Positions 25,776-34,601 are shown, counted from the first letter of the stretch. The stretch is 64,000 bases of DNA from Halobacteriovorax sp. HLS (GCF_004006665.1 NZ_QOCL01000009.1:512707-576706), one strand, 5' to 3'. Notes: generated by a model not told the origin, from the sequence alone. A program made the numbers and translations.

Positions 25776-27230
25776 ATGCAAGAAACGTATTTACATTCAA
25801 TGGCAAGCGTACCTCTAGAAGATATTGTTAAAGAGGAATATCGCATTTACCAAATCTATACTCTAATGGATCGTGCGATTCCTTACCTAAAGGACGGTCT
25901 GAAGCCAGGTCAGCGTCGTATTCTATTTACACTGTGGAAAAATCAATCCAAAGGCCTCATGAAGGTATCTTCTGCTACAGGTCTAGTGCTAACTCTTCAT
26001 CCACATGGACCTGCCTCAGTTGAATCTGCAATTGTTAATATGGCCCAGGATTATACTTTCTCTAATAATTACCCTCTCATTGATAAGAAGGGTTATTTCG
26101 GTGAAAGAATGGAGACTTCTCCAGCAGCATCTAGGTATATCGAATGTAAACTGGGGAAGATCTCTCAGATTCTACTATTTGATGATATGGACCAAGTTGA
26201 AATGGTTCCTAACTATGATGAAAAAGTTATGGAGCCTCTAAATCTTCTACCTAAACTTCCACTTATGTTACTGAACGGTGCGGAAGGCATTGGTACTGGT
26301 TTTTCTTCTGTAATTCCTAGTTTTGGTCATAAAGATATTATTGCTTCAATGATTCAATTCCTAGAAACAGGTAAAGCGAAGAAGATTAAGCCATACAATC
26401 ATGGTTACACATTACCAATTGAAAGAGATGAAAGAAGAAGACTTATCTTTAGAATGGGTTTTGAAGAAAGAGCAGGAAAGTTTTATATAACAGAGCTTCC
26501 TCGTGGTTATGATGCTCCAAAGGTTTATAAGTTTTTAACTAAACATATGGAGTCTGGGTTCTTAAAAGACTTTACTGATTCAAGTGTAGATAATGATGTA
26601 AATATTGAATTAATCTTTAAAAAGAGTGCAGAAGTTACTTTAGAAGAGATTGAGAAAGTCATGGGGGCCCATTCATCTCAGGTTCCTAACTATACTCTTA
26701 TTTCAGAGCGTGGTGTTCGAATCTTTGATAGACCAGAAGAAATATTAGAGATCTTTTCTGGGCAAAGACTTGCTGTTGTTCAAAGAAGATATGAATTACG
26801 TTGTGAGAAGCTAAAAAATAGTATTCAACAAAATAATGAAATTATTAAATTCATTAAAAATAAAGAATATGAAGTTGCTACTAAATCTAAAAACAGAAAG
26901 TCATTTGTTGAGTACTTAACTAAGAAGAAGTATGTTTATGCTGATTACTTAGCAGATATGCCAATTTATAGAATGACAAAAGAAGAAGTTGCTAAACGTG
27001 CTCTTATGGTCAAAGAAGATAAGAAGCTATTTGATGAGTACTCTAAAGTGGCCAAGTCTCCTAAGCTTATCAAGAAGAAGCTTATTGAAGAGCTTAATGA
27101 AGTAGGCGCTCAATTAACAGCTTGGCTTAAAGAGAAAGATCGCGAAAGAGTAGAGCTTAGAAAGAAGATCGAAAAGAAAACAGCGAAAGTTGCGAAGAAA
27201 AAAGCAGTAACGAAAAAGAAAAGAAAATAA
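25776..27230 (+). CDS. Divergent type IIA topoisomerase subunit A (ParC/GyrA-like), no beta-pinwheel
   Basis: A 484-residue DNA cleavage and rejoining subunit. The winged-helix core is 'DRAIPYLKDGLKPGQRRILFTLW' (32-54) and 'TLHPHGPASVESAIVNMAQD' (73-92). The active-site Arg-Tyr is 'SPAASRYIECKL' (R120, Y121). The tower carries 'MLLNGAEGIGTGFSSVIPSF' (164-183), which looks more like the NGAEGIGTGW..IP of eukaryotic topo II than the NGSSGIAVGMATNIPPH of GyrA/ParC. The protein stops after the coiled-coil gate: the ~300-residue C-terminal pinwheel is absent and replaced by a short basic tail (AKVAKKKAVTKKKRK). It probably decatenates chromosomes or handles DNA in a specialised context. Confidence 0.9.
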   Translation: MQETYLHSMASVPLEDIVKEEYRIYQIYTLMDRAIPYLKDGLKPGQRRILFTLWKNQSKGLMKVSSATGLVLTLHPHGPASVESAIVNMAQDYTFSNNYPLIDKKGYFGERMETSPAASRYIECKLGKISQILLFDDMDQVEMVPNYDEKVMEPLNLLPKLPLMLLNGAEGIGTGFSSVIPSFGHKDIIASMIQFLETGKAKKIKPYNHGYTLPIERDERRRLIFRMGFEERAGKFYITELPRGYDAPKVYKFLTKHMESGFLKDFTDSSVDNDVNIELIFKKSAEVTLEEIEKVMGAHSSQVPNYTLISERGVRIFDRPEEILEIFSGQRLAVVQRRYELRCEKLKNSIQQNNEIIKFIKNKEYEVATKSKNRKSFVEYLTKKKYVYADYLADMPIYRMTKEEVAKRALMVKEDKKLFDEYSKVAKSPKLIKKKLIEELNEVGAQLTAWLKEKDRERVELRKKIEKKTAKVAKKKAVTKKKRK

Positions 27231-27231
27231 T

Positions 27232-27259
27232 AAAAAAGGCTCCTTACGGAGCCTTTTTT
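27232..27259. terminator. Bidirectional terminator after the topoisomerase operon
   Basis: Stem GGCTCC / GGAGCC extended by A6/T6 with a TTAC loop, followed by seven T residues on the plus strand. The mirrored A6 upstream gives a U-tract on the minus strand too, where the 215-residue membrane protein gene ends inside the T-run. Confidence 0.9.
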
Positions 27260-27906
27260 TATATCGCTTTTAAATGACTTTGTTTTTTATTTTCATTTAT
27301 ACATGTATTGTATAAGTATTTTTGATACTCAAAGCAAAAAGCTCTAGCTTCACTTACTCTGAGTTTTCCTTGAGCAATTCTTTTGTACAATTCTTCTTTA
27401 GATTCTGCCCTTTGCTCAGTTGTGTAGTGATAATCTATTGCTTTTTCCATATTTGATAGGAACATTGGCCCATACATTCTATGACCCCACAGATCCATAT
27501 TAATCAATTGGTTCGTGAAGTTAATGGCCATAAGTTCTGCGCTGGTTGCATTTCCACTTCCGTACTCTTTAATGACTTCGTTATATAATGTGGAAGCGTA
27601 TTGACACTTTTGAGTAAATATAAAGTACATATTCCAATAGCCCATTGTCGCAAATGTTGTAAAGATGAGAAATGGCTCAACATCAATTCCAAAAAGTACT
27701 AGATTCAAACTTGAGAATACAGTGTAGTAGATACTAAAAATTGCGCCAGTAATTAGTGCAGACCTTATGAGTAGAAAACTATTTCTTGGTCTATTTTTAA
27801 AGTACATAAATCTAAAAAGTGCAAAGTTTTCAAGGCTCCAGTGAAACCAGTCACTAATATTTTGATTCTTACTCTCTTTTAGATAAATTCTTTCTGGTAT
27901 GCTCAT
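27259..27906 (-). CDS. Hypothetical inner-membrane protein, 215 residues
   Basis: No signal peptide. Two or three hydrophobic segments lie near residues 43-70 ('FLLIRSALITGAIFSIYYTVF', 'SSLNLVLFGI') and 76-100 ('FLIFTTFATMGYWNMYFIFT'). Charged N- and C-terminal parts flank them. The C-terminal half ('KAIDYHYTTEQRAESKEELYKRIAQGKL') is helical and hydrophilic. I recognise no family. A GGGA Shine-Dalgarno precedes the ATG and a sigma-28-like promoter lies about 30 bases upstream. The stop codon lies within the T-tract of the topoisomerase terminator. Confidence 0.7.
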   Translation of the reverse strand: MSIPERIYLKESKNQNISDWFHWSLENFALFRFMYFKNRPRNSFLLIRSALITGAIFSIYYTVFSSLNLVLFGIDVEPFLIFTTFATMGYWNMYFIFTQKCQYASTLYNEVIKEYGSGNATSAELMAINFTNQLINMDLWGHRMYGPMFLSNMEKAIDYHYTTEQRAESKEELYKRIAQGKLRVSEARAFCFEYQKYLYNTCINENKKQSHLKAI

Positions 27907-27936
27907 ATAATTCCCATTAGTTAAGTTACTTCATTC

Positions 27937-27962
27937 TTATCGGATATATATCAGATTTTTTA
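27937..27962 (-). promoter_or_regulatory. Possible FliA-like promoter for the 215-residue membrane protein
   Basis: On the minus strand: TAAA, 14 bases, TCCGATAA. The -10 is the same octamer as in the two other promoters in this window. The -35 half is weak (TAAAAAAT) and the spacing is one base short of the usual TAAA-N15. Leader about 25 bases. Confidence 0.5.
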
Positions 27963-28004
27963 AATAAATCTTATGCTATCTTCATATTATCCGAAGAGGT
28001 AGGT

Positions 28005-29459
28005 ATGAAAAAATATTTTAATCAGTCCTTATTTGTATTTTTAATTCTTAGCAATTTATTTCTCATTAGTTGTTCTAGTGAAGATGAACAGGCCATTGCA
28101 AATATCATCGAAGAGGTAAGTAAAGATATCCCTGAGGGTGATATTGTAAACCCTAGTGAAGTGACTGAAGTTATCAGTAGAAAGAGTTTTCTTAGAAAAT
28201 TTAGAGTAACTGATCCTATTTTCTTAAAACCACTTGAGGAGCGCATTGAGGCATTAAATAAAGCATCTAATTACCACTTTGATATTGAGTCGGGGAAGTG
28301 TTTTGATATAGACGCAGTTGAAGCAAGAGGTGAGTCAGACTCACTTGAATGTAATATTCCCGCTGCCGTTGAATCTGAAAACTATAAATTTTCTCACTAT
28401 AATTTCTTTGGAGCAGACGCCAGAGGGGCCAGTGTCAAAGATGCGGAAGTTTCTATTTATGATTTGGTCTTTGCTGAAGTTCAGTTTGATATAAATTCAA
28501 TATTAAATAGCGAAAAGAGACCATTCTATCAACTCTTTCATAATCATAAACGTGTCTATTACAATCAAAAGAATATGGAAGAAAAATATTCTAAAGCGCT
28601 TAAAAAGTATCAGGAAAGAAAGAGAACGTTAAAAAAGAAATTCAGGGCAGCTAAGACCGATAAGGCCAGAGAAGGGATTAAGAATAAAATTCTTAAGACT
28701 AATGAGCAAATTGAATTGGTTAAGTTGAATCATAAAATTGCAAGAAAGAAAGCTTCTAGACATCTAAAAGAGCTTAAGTGGATATCAAAAGTTGATGAGC
28801 TTGAGCAGATGAATGAAACATTCTCTGGAAAGAATAAAAAATTCGCATTCTTTGATGGATCAATGGGTTATAGCTTTGCTCCATCAAATGAAGTTTTAAA
28901 TGATAAAAACTTTACTGTCTCTTTATGGTTTAGAACGTTGATTGATCAGCAAGATAAGAGGCTAATTAACTTCCACCGTGAAGCCAGTCCCGGTAGTGCC
29001 TTGAACTTGTCTCTTAAAAAAGGGAAAGTTGTCATGGGTCTACATAATGGTACAAATTATATTTCTAACGAAGTGGACTTTGAGTATGATGATGGGGTTT
29101 GGCACCACTTTGCTGTAACAAAGTCTAAGAAAGGATTTATTGTTTATATTGATGGAGAAAAATCTCTTCAATACACTGGGGAGTTTTCTGGCCTTGGTGC
29201 TCATCCTGTTGTCTTGGGCTCTTATAATGGTCAAGGTTACTTCTATAGTGGAGATTTAGATGAAGTAAGTATCTGGTCCCGATCTCTTAGTAAAAAAGAT
29301 ATTAGAGAAGTGTATAATTCTGGTGTTCCAGGAAATATAAAATTGCACACATCTTCTACCTTCATTAATCATTGGTGGAGACTTGGGGATCATAAAAAAG
29401 ATAGTGATAATTCTTTCTATGATTCTTACTCTAAGCAAAGCTTCTTGCTAGTAGAGTAA
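28005..29459 (+). CDS. LamG-domain lipoprotein
   Basis: A 484-residue lipoprotein: the signal ends in 'LFLISC' with the lipid-bearing cysteine at about residue 23, followed by SSEDEQ. Residues of about 185-270 are a long basic helix or coiled coil ('KKYQERKRTLKKKFRAAK', 'KTNEQIELVKLNHKIARKK'). Residues of about 280-460 are a concanavalin-A-like/LamG domain: 'DGSMGYSFAPSNEVLNDKNF', 'TVSLWFRT', 'DDGVWHHFAVTKSKKGFIVYIDG', 'LGSYNGQGYFYSGDLDEVSIWSRSLSKKDIREVYNSG'-type strands. Such domains bind carbohydrates or proteins at the cell surface. The ligand is unknown. It is a single gene with its own upstream region. Confidence 0.85.
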   Translation: MKKYFNQSLFVFLILSNLFLISCSSEDEQAIANIIEEVSKDIPEGDIVNPSEVTEVISRKSFLRKFRVTDPIFLKPLEERIEALNKASNYHFDIESGKCFDIDAVEARGESDSLECNIPAAVESENYKFSHYNFFGADARGASVKDAEVSIYDLVFAEVQFDINSILNSEKRPFYQLFHNHKRVYYNQKNMEEKYSKALKKYQERKRTLKKKFRAAKTDKAREGIKNKILKTNEQIELVKLNHKIARKKASRHLKELKWISKVDELEQMNETFSGKNKKFAFFDGSMGYSFAPSNEVLNDKNFTVSLWFRTLIDQQDKRLINFHREASPGSALNLSLKKGKVVMGLHNGTNYISNEVDFEYDDGVWHHFAVTKSKKGFIVYIDGEKSLQYTGEFSGLGAHPVVLGSYNGQGYFYSGDLDEVSIWSRSLSKKDIREVYNSGVPGNIKLHTSSTFINHWWRLGDHKKDSDNSFYDSYSKQSFLLVE

Positions 29460-29640
29460 GCTCTTGGATTCACATTTTCGGCACTTTATTCCTGAGTATA
29501 TTTCTCGGCTAATGCTCTTTTAGTTAACTTTAATGGGGAAATTCGTATCTACTTAATATTTTTATAGTAATCTATTGAGTTCTTTGTTAACCTATTAATA
29601 TATATGGATTTTGCATTAGACTTTAATTCACGGAGGAAGT

Positions 29641-30054
29641 ATGAGTCTTACTAAAGCCGACATTGTTGAGCGTGTTTATAAAGAAGCTGGGTTTTCCAAG
29701 AAGGAAGCAGCTGACTTAGTTGATCTTGTATTCAAGGTTATTAAGGATACGTTAGCAAGAGGCGAAAAAGTAAAAATTTCTGGTTTCGGAAACTTTTCAA
29801 TTAGAGACAAAGCAACAAGAGTAGGTCGTAATCCACAAACTGGAAACTCGATGGAAATCTCTGCAAGACGTGTTTTGACTTTCAAGCCATCACAAGTACT
29901 AAAAGAAGATGTAACTGCACGTTACTCTCATAGACTTGATGATAAAGGAAATGAAGATACTTCATTGCCTGCTAAGGAAGGTTCATCTCGTGCTTTAAGT
30001 TCATTTATGAATAACACTGAAGATATCAGTGGTGATGATTTAGACTTTGATTAG
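29641..30054 (+). CDS. ihfA: Integration host factor alpha-like protein with acidic tail
   Basis: The first ~97 residues are a HU/IHF fold closest to IHF-alpha: 'LTKADIVERVYKEAGFSKKEAADLVDLVFKVIK', 'KVKISGFGNFSIRDKATRVGRNPQTG' and 'EISARRVLTFKPSQVLK'. The intercalating proline sits in 'GRNPQTG'. The remaining ~40 residues are an acidic, serine-rich tail ('NNTEDISGDDLDFD'), absent from the 99-residue E. coli protein. IHF bends DNA sharply at specific sites. The tail may modulate binding or partner choice (inference). Strong Shine-Dalgarno (GGAGG, 5 bases before the ATG). It is followed after 41 bases by a MerR-type gene, an arrangement seen in other deltaproteobacteria-like genomes. Confidence 0.92.
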   Translation: MSLTKADIVERVYKEAGFSKKEAADLVDLVFKVIKDTLARGEKVKISGFGNFSIRDKATRVGRNPQTGNSMEISARRVLTFKPSQVLKEDVTARYSHRLDDKGNEDTSLPAKEGSSRALSSFMNNTEDISGDDLDFD

Positions 30055-30095
30055 AATAGAGTTCTGAGGAACTCTACATACATTTCGGGGGAAGT

Positions 30096-30527
30096 ATGAG
30101 TGCTCAAATTGAGATTCCAAATAAATCGCATTTCAAGTTAAATGAAGTGTGTTCTTTAACAGGTGTTAAGCCATACGTTTTAAGATTTTGGGAAACTGAA
30201 TTTGAACAAATTTCTCCGATCTTATCCTCTTCAGGTCAAAAGCTTTACGAACATAAAGATATTGAAGCAATTGCTTATATCAAGAAGTTACTCTTCGATG
30301 ATAAATTAACAATTGACCACGCTAAACGTGAACTTGATTTACAACACTTTTCTCAAACACAAGAAGATGAACAAGAACTAGTCGAGCCTGAGGCCCATGC
30401 TAGGCCTGAGAGATTTTCAAGAAGTCTTTCTGATTCTGATATTCAAAAGCTTGTGATGGCAAAAGCTAAGTTAAATTCTTTAATTTCAAGTGTTGATACT
30501 TTGAAGCAGAGAAATAACTGGCAATAA
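30096..30527 (+). CDS. MerR-family transcriptional regulator
   Basis: A 143-residue protein with an N-terminal MerR helix-turn-helix: 'HFKLNEVCSLTGVKPYVLRFWETEFEQI' (residues 12-39) and the wing 'SSGQKLYEHKDIEAIAYIKKLLFDDKLTIDHAKREL'. The 'YVLRFWETEF' variant is typical of the MerR proteins found downstream of ihfA. The C-terminal part is short, charged and lacks metal-binding cysteines, so it is not a metal sensor of the classic type. The effector is unknown. Its last 42 bases overlap the 3' end of the convergent prenyl diphosphate synthase gene. Confidence 0.9.
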   Translation: MSAQIEIPNKSHFKLNEVCSLTGVKPYVLRFWETEFEQISPILSSSGQKLYEHKDIEAIAYIKKLLFDDKLTIDHAKRELDLQHFSQTQEDEQELVEPEAHARPERFSRSLSDSDIQKLVMAKAKLNSLISSVDTLKQRNNWQ

Positions 30528-31433
30528 GTCCTTCTTAGTGTGTGATTCAATATTAGTTCTATCTTTGATTATCATAGATTCAATTTTCTTAAAGTAGTTT
30601 GATAGAACTTCTCTTGTCGAATTTAACTTTCCACTATTTAACATTTTTTCAATACTAGAGAGCTCTTTTAAAATTGTTTGATAGCAATTTTCGTTAAACG
30701 AGTTGATCCATGGATTAACTTTTACCTCATGGTCAGTTAATTTTTCATCAACAAGTTCTGTGAGGTCATCTAAAAGTTGAAATACAATACCTATACTATG
30801 TCCTAGTCTGAAAATATTTTTAGACTCTTGGTAGTAAGATTTACTACCTTTTTCATCCATTGCGCACCAAAGACCTAGCAACATGGATACCTGAATCAGT
30901 CTGGCCGTTTTATATTCATGAGTTCTTAAAAGGTTTTCAAAACTAAGAGTCATCTCTTCACTAAGATCGAGAACCTGTCCTTGGATAAGTCCTTTAGGGC
31001 CTAGCGCCCATGAGTAGAGTCTTAGGACTAGTGAGAGGTTTGTGCCTTTGTACTTGCCCAGAAGGGCAAAAGAAGCGCTTAAAAGACCATCTCCGGCCAA
31101 AAGCGCTTTCCATTCATTGAACTTTATATGCGCCGATGGCTTTCCTCTTCTTTGGTCATCATCATCCATGCATGGAAGATCGTCATGCAGTAATGTATAG
31201 GCGTGATGAACCTCAACGGAGCTTGCTAGAAAGTTAATTGAGTTTTTGTGATTATTAAGGAAGTCAAAATTTTCAAGCCCTAAAAAATCTTTGTAAACTG
31301 AACATACCAGTTGGGGTCTAAAGACTTTTCCTGGAGGAAGCGTTCCATATCTATACACTTCAGAAAATGAGTGATTAGGAATAAGCGAGTTGACGTGAGT
31401 CTCTAGGTTTTTGACAATTTTTGATAATTCCAT
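30486..31433 (-). CDS. ispA: Polyprenyl (farnesyl/geranylgeranyl) diphosphate synthase
   Basis: A 315-residue trans-prenyltransferase. The first aspartate-rich motif is 'LLHDDLPCMDDDDQRRGKPSAH' near residues 88-109, with the DDxxxxD spacing of bacterial IspA. The second is 'QLLDDLTELVDE' near 224-235, where the last Asp of DDxxD is replaced by Glu. 'FRPQLVCSVY' replaces the KRIRP region ('LPPGKVFRPQLV'). The enzyme condenses IPP with allylic diphosphates to make C15-C20 precursors for quinones, carriers and lipids. Chain length cannot be read reliably. It follows gspN by 41 bases, on the same strand as the secretion operon, and overlaps merR tail-to-tail. Confidence 0.88.
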   Translation of the reverse strand: MELSKIVKNLETHVNSLIPNHSFSEVYRYGTLPPGKVFRPQLVCSVYKDFLGLENFDFLNNHKNSINFLASSVEVHHAYTLLHDDLPCMDDDDQRRGKPSAHIKFNEWKALLAGDGLLSASFALLGKYKGTNLSLVLRLYSWALGPKGLIQGQVLDLSEEMTLSFENLLRTHEYKTARLIQVSMLLGLWCAMDEKGSKSYYQESKNIFRLGHSIGIVFQLLDDLTELVDEKLTDHEVKVNPWINSFNENCYQTILKELSSIEKMLNSGKLNSTREVLSNYFKKIESMIIKDRTNIESHTKKDLLPVISLLQSINT

Positions 31434-31474
31434 AATTTAGCCTTGTTAGGCTGTGAACTTATCAAAAATTGTAT

Positions 31475-32410
31475 TTATTGGAAACTAGGAACTGGTGAAG
31501 AAAGTCTTCCTCCGACTTTAAATTTGTAGAAGCCTTTGTCGCTGGGTTGTCTGCCGCTTAGCATTGCGTTAAGTAGAGCGAAACTTTCTAAGATTGTTTG
31601 CGAAAACTTAACTTCTCCTACTAAATCTAGTGTCGAGTTATCTGTATTGTGAGGGTTTAGTTTGATATTGCCATCTATAAGAGCAATGATAGGTGAGTTA
31701 GAGTTACCAATCCTTATATCTTTAAGCTCAATCAAGTTCTTAGCGTTAACACTAGATTTTATTTGTAACTGACTAATTGGTAGTGCTGGAAGATCTACGA
31801 GGCCCGCGACATTTTGAGGAGGTATATTGAGATTTGTTGAACTTATAATTACATCTCCTGAGGTAAGATTACCTTGGTTGATATTTACTAAGGCCTCTAT
31901 TTCAAAGTCTCCACTGAATTTAAGTGATTTCTTACCAAGTAATGCAAGTAGCGTTTCATGGGAGATTGAAGACTTGTCAATTTTGATCACTTGTCGGTTC
32001 ATTCCAATTGTTGGGTAGATATTAAGAACCGTAAGCTTGTGCTTAATTTTTGTATGAAACTTCAATCCAATTGGCCAAACACTCGGCATCTGTAAGCTTA
32101 GAGCAAGATCATTTAGCTTCATCATTCCACCGGGATTATTGAAGCAAACTCCACTTATGACAGGCTTTTTCAAAATAATTTTTGGAGTAAACCATTCAAT
32201 TCTTAGGTCATCATAAGTGATAGGACAGGCCCTATTTGTTGCAAGTGCATTAACAACTGATGTTTTAATTATTTTTGAAATAGGAAAATTAAAGAAAAAG
32301 GCCAAGAAAAAAAGAACTACTGCTGCAATAACTATTTTCGTTATTGTAAGTCGACTTTGTTCATAAATCTCTTCTGGTAATTCATTCGGTTGTACTTTTA
32401 ACTTAACCAT
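31475..32410 (-). CDS. gspN: Type II secretion protein GspN
   Basis: A 311-residue protein, the last secretion gene in the operon. It has a cytoplasmic N-terminus and one membrane segment near residues 24-48 ('TKIVIAAVVLFFLAFFFNFPI'), followed by a periplasmic beta-rich domain with AsmA-like repeats ('TSGDVIISSTNLNIPP', 'LIELKDIRIGNSNSPIIALIDGNIKLNP'). This fits the GspN family found in deltaproteobacteria-like operons. Its role is poorly known and it is dispensable in some species. The assignment rests mainly on position after GspM and on topology. The ATG overlaps the gspM stop by one base. Confidence 0.8.
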   Translation of the reverse strand: MVKLKVQPNELPEEIYEQSRLTITKIVIAAVVLFFLAFFFNFPISKIIKTSVVNALATNRACPITYDDLRIEWFTPKIILKKPVISGVCFNNPGGMMKLNDLALSLQMPSVWPIGLKFHTKIKHKLTVLNIYPTIGMNRQVIKIDKSSISHETLLALLGKKSLKFSGDFEIEALVNINQGNLTSGDVIISSTNLNIPPQNVAGLVDLPALPISQLQIKSSVNAKNLIELKDIRIGNSNSPIIALIDGNIKLNPHNTDNSTLDLVGEVKFSQTILESFALLNAMLSGRQPSDKGFYKFKVGGRLSSPVPSFQ

Positions 32411-33027
32411 TATTTTGCAACCTTTCCATAATGTGTAATTTTAATCGTTCCACTAATGAGGGATTTAGTTGTATCTCGCTTTAATACGATCTCTTCGATT
32501 TTCACTTTTTCGGCCTGTAAAAGACCAATGATAAGATCAGAGAGGTTAGCAGAAGTGAGTAGCTTAACTGTAATCATAGCTTCTGATTTAGAGATATTTC
32601 CTGATTGTTCTAATGGTTCAAAACTCGCTACCGATATATTGCTAGGTGAGATACTCTTTCTTTGTGCAAGCCTGTTAAGTCTTTGATTTAGATCATTTCT
32701 ATTTAAAACTTGGTGAGGAGAAATAATTCTAGAACCAACTCTTTCTACTTCATTTTTCTTAGCAATGAAGAATTGAATTTCTTCGAGTATACTCGCTTTT
32801 GTTTCAATTGTACTCTTTAACATTGAGTTAGAGATAAAGAAAGCTAGCATGACAAATATTGGAACTAGTATGAGTAGATAAGAACCTGCTTGTGAAACAA
32901 TCTTTAACTGCTGCTCACTAAGTGAGTTCATTGTTTCATCAATTTTGGCCTTGGCCGGGCTTTCTTTGAATGCATCTAGCTGCTTAAAAATAAAATCATC
33001 TATTTGTTTTATGACTTTCTTTCTCAT
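32410..33027 (-). CDS. gspM: Type II secretion protein GspM
   Basis: A 205-residue inner-membrane protein with one membrane segment near residues 49-66 ('GSYLLILVPIFVMLAFFIS'). The periplasmic part carries a helix and a ferredoxin-like domain ('ISPHQVLNRNDLNQRLNRLAQ', 'MITVKLLTSANLSDLIIGLLQAEKVKIEEIVLKRD'). GspM partners GspL in the inner-membrane platform of the type II secretion system. Sequence similarity in this family is low, so the call rests on fold pattern plus its place between gspL and gspN. It overlaps gspL by four bases (ATGA). Confidence 0.85.
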   Translation of the reverse strand: MRKKVIKQIDDFIFKQLDAFKESPAKAKIDETMNSLSEQQLKIVSQAGSYLLILVPIFVMLAFFISNSMLKSTIETKASILEEIQFFIAKKNEVERVGSRIISPHQVLNRNDLNQRLNRLAQRKSISPSNISVASFEPLEQSGNISKSEAMITVKLLTSANLSDLIIGLLQAEKVKIEEIVLKRDTTKSLISGTIKITHYGKVAK

Positions 33028-34601
33028 ATATTTTCCGTAAATTTAATGACCATTGTTCTAGCATTCTTTTTTAACTCAATATTTAAGTCGTTAAATGGTC
33101 CATTTTTTAAATGTGTCTGTAGTGCTTCAAGTTCTTTAGGTTCTTTAGAGCTAAAGTGAATTCGAACGTTACCACCCTTATTCTCGAAGAGTTCCATATT
33201 AATTAATTCATTTCGCGAGATATATTCACTTATTTGAATAAGTGGTATGGCAGCGTTTACTTCTGAAGCAGACATAATCGTTTTTATTTCTTGTTTAACT
33301 ACTGAGTTCTTCTTTTTCACAATAGAGAGAATTTGCTTAGGATCTCTATTGTATTTTTTCTGATCACGTCTTGAAACGGAGAGGGCTTCGTATTTAATAA
33401 GCTTTTTAATTTTACTATCAAGGGAGCGTGATTCTTTTTGTAGAATAAAGCTTCTCTCAACTACCATAAAGCAAATGAGCATAGCACAAACGGCCATTAC
33501 TCTTGTAAAGATAAAAGAAACTGAGTGTAATGAGATTGAATCTGAAAATCCACTAGTATAGTTTCCAGTCAAAAAGTTTGGTATTTGTGTTGATGATCTT
33601 TGCGCTGCGGCCATCATGTAAGATAGAAGAAAGCTTTGTCTCTTTGCTGAAGGCAAATCTTTAATTTTATCAGTTTTGAACTTTTCAACTTTAATATTTA
33701 GGTGTGAAGTAAGGAAGTTTTCAATATTATTTATATTTGAACTACCACCAGTTAAGAAGATTTTATTAATAGGGTTACCGAACTTAACTCTATATCCTAG
33801 CTCCCATCTCTTTAGGTCTAAGATAAGAGGCATAATTGACTGCGCCATTAGTGTCGCAAAGTCTCTTTGTTCTTCAGTAACATCAGAGAGCTGGTCTTCT
33901 GTTAAGAAAAAACAATTCTCGTGCTTGTAGATAACTGCTTCATCAAGAGGTATTTGATAAGTTGATGAGATGATATCATCTAAAACTTTTCCACCTAGGT
34001 TTGTTAAGTGAGAGGAAATGACTTCTTTGTTATGAATGAAGTAGGCATTTGTAGATTCGTGACCAATGTCAATTATACAAAATGAACCCGTATACTCTTT
34101 TTGATCTATAAAGCTCTGAATCACACCCATTTCTGTCGTTAAGATTCCAGGCAGTGTTCCAGTTTCTTCTAAGTAGCTATAGTAGTTATCGAAGTAATCC
34201 AGTTGTGCAATACTAACTAGAGCAGAGAAGTTCTCACCGTGCTTTATCAAAGTAGAAGTGTAATGAATATCCGAAAGCGAATATGGAATATTTTCTTCTA
34301 ATAAGAAAGGAACCATCTGTTCAGCTTTCTTTCTGTTGTTAACAGGAAGTTCAAGGTACCTAGAAGTCGTGAAGTTATCTTGAATTTGATAGATGATCTT
34401 ACCCTCAAACTCTGATTGTTTTAAGTAACTTCTGATAATTTCATTGTGAATTTCATTAACTGTAGTGTCAGGATCAAATTGTGCTCTAATTTTAGAGATG
34501 ACAATTTCTCTATGCCCTAAATACTTAAGTTGTTTTCTTTCTAAGCGACATTCAAAAAATTTTACCGAGTAAGTACCAAGGTCAATTGCTAGTATATTCA
34601 T
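33024..34601 (-). CDS. gspL: Type II secretion protein GspL
   Basis: A 525-residue protein. Residues of about 1-340 are an actin-like ATPase-fold domain: 'NILAIDLGTYSVKFFECRL' at the start and 'CIIDIGHESTNAYFIH' near 174, with 'KIFLTGGSSNINNIENFL' near 280, as in PilM/GspL. One membrane segment lies near 362-385 ('FIFTRVMAVCAMLICFMVV'). The periplasmic ferredoxin-like domain follows (to 525). GspL anchors the GspE ATPase and links it to the GspM partner. It is longer than the usual ~400, mainly through the actin-like part. An 81-base gap to gspK is the only sizeable spacer inside the operon. Confidence 0.9.
   Translation of the reverse strand: MNILAIDLGTYSVKFFECRLERKQLKYLGHREIVISKIRAQFDPDTTVNEIHNEIIRSYLKQSEFEGKIIYQIQDNFTTSRYLELPVNNRKKAEQMVPFLLEENIPYSLSDIHYTSTLIKHGENFSALVSIAQLDYFDNYYSYLEETGTLPGILTTEMGVIQSFIDQKEYTGSFCIIDIGHESTNAYFIHNKEVISSHLTNLGGKVLDDIISSTYQIPLDEAVIYKHENCFFLTEDQLSDVTEEQRDFATLMAQSIMPLILDLKRWELGYRVKFGNPINKIFLTGGSSNINNIENFLTSHLNIKVEKFKTDKIKDLPSAKRQSFLLSYMMAAAQRSSTQIPNFLTGNYTSGFSDSISLHSVSFIFTRVMAVCAMLICFMVVERSFILQKESRSLDSKIKKLIKYEALSVSRRDQKKYNRDPKQILSIVKKKNSVVKQEIKTIMSASEVNAAIPLIQISEYISRNELINMELFENKGGNVRIHFSSKEPKELEALQTHLKNGPFNDLNIELKKNARTMVIKFTENI

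Noticed and set aside
25386..25806. Long antisense open frames opposite the lysine-rich topoisomerase tail
   Set aside because: They arise from the AAG/AAA repeats, which read as Phe/Leu-rich frames without stops; there is no Shine-Dalgarno or independent support.
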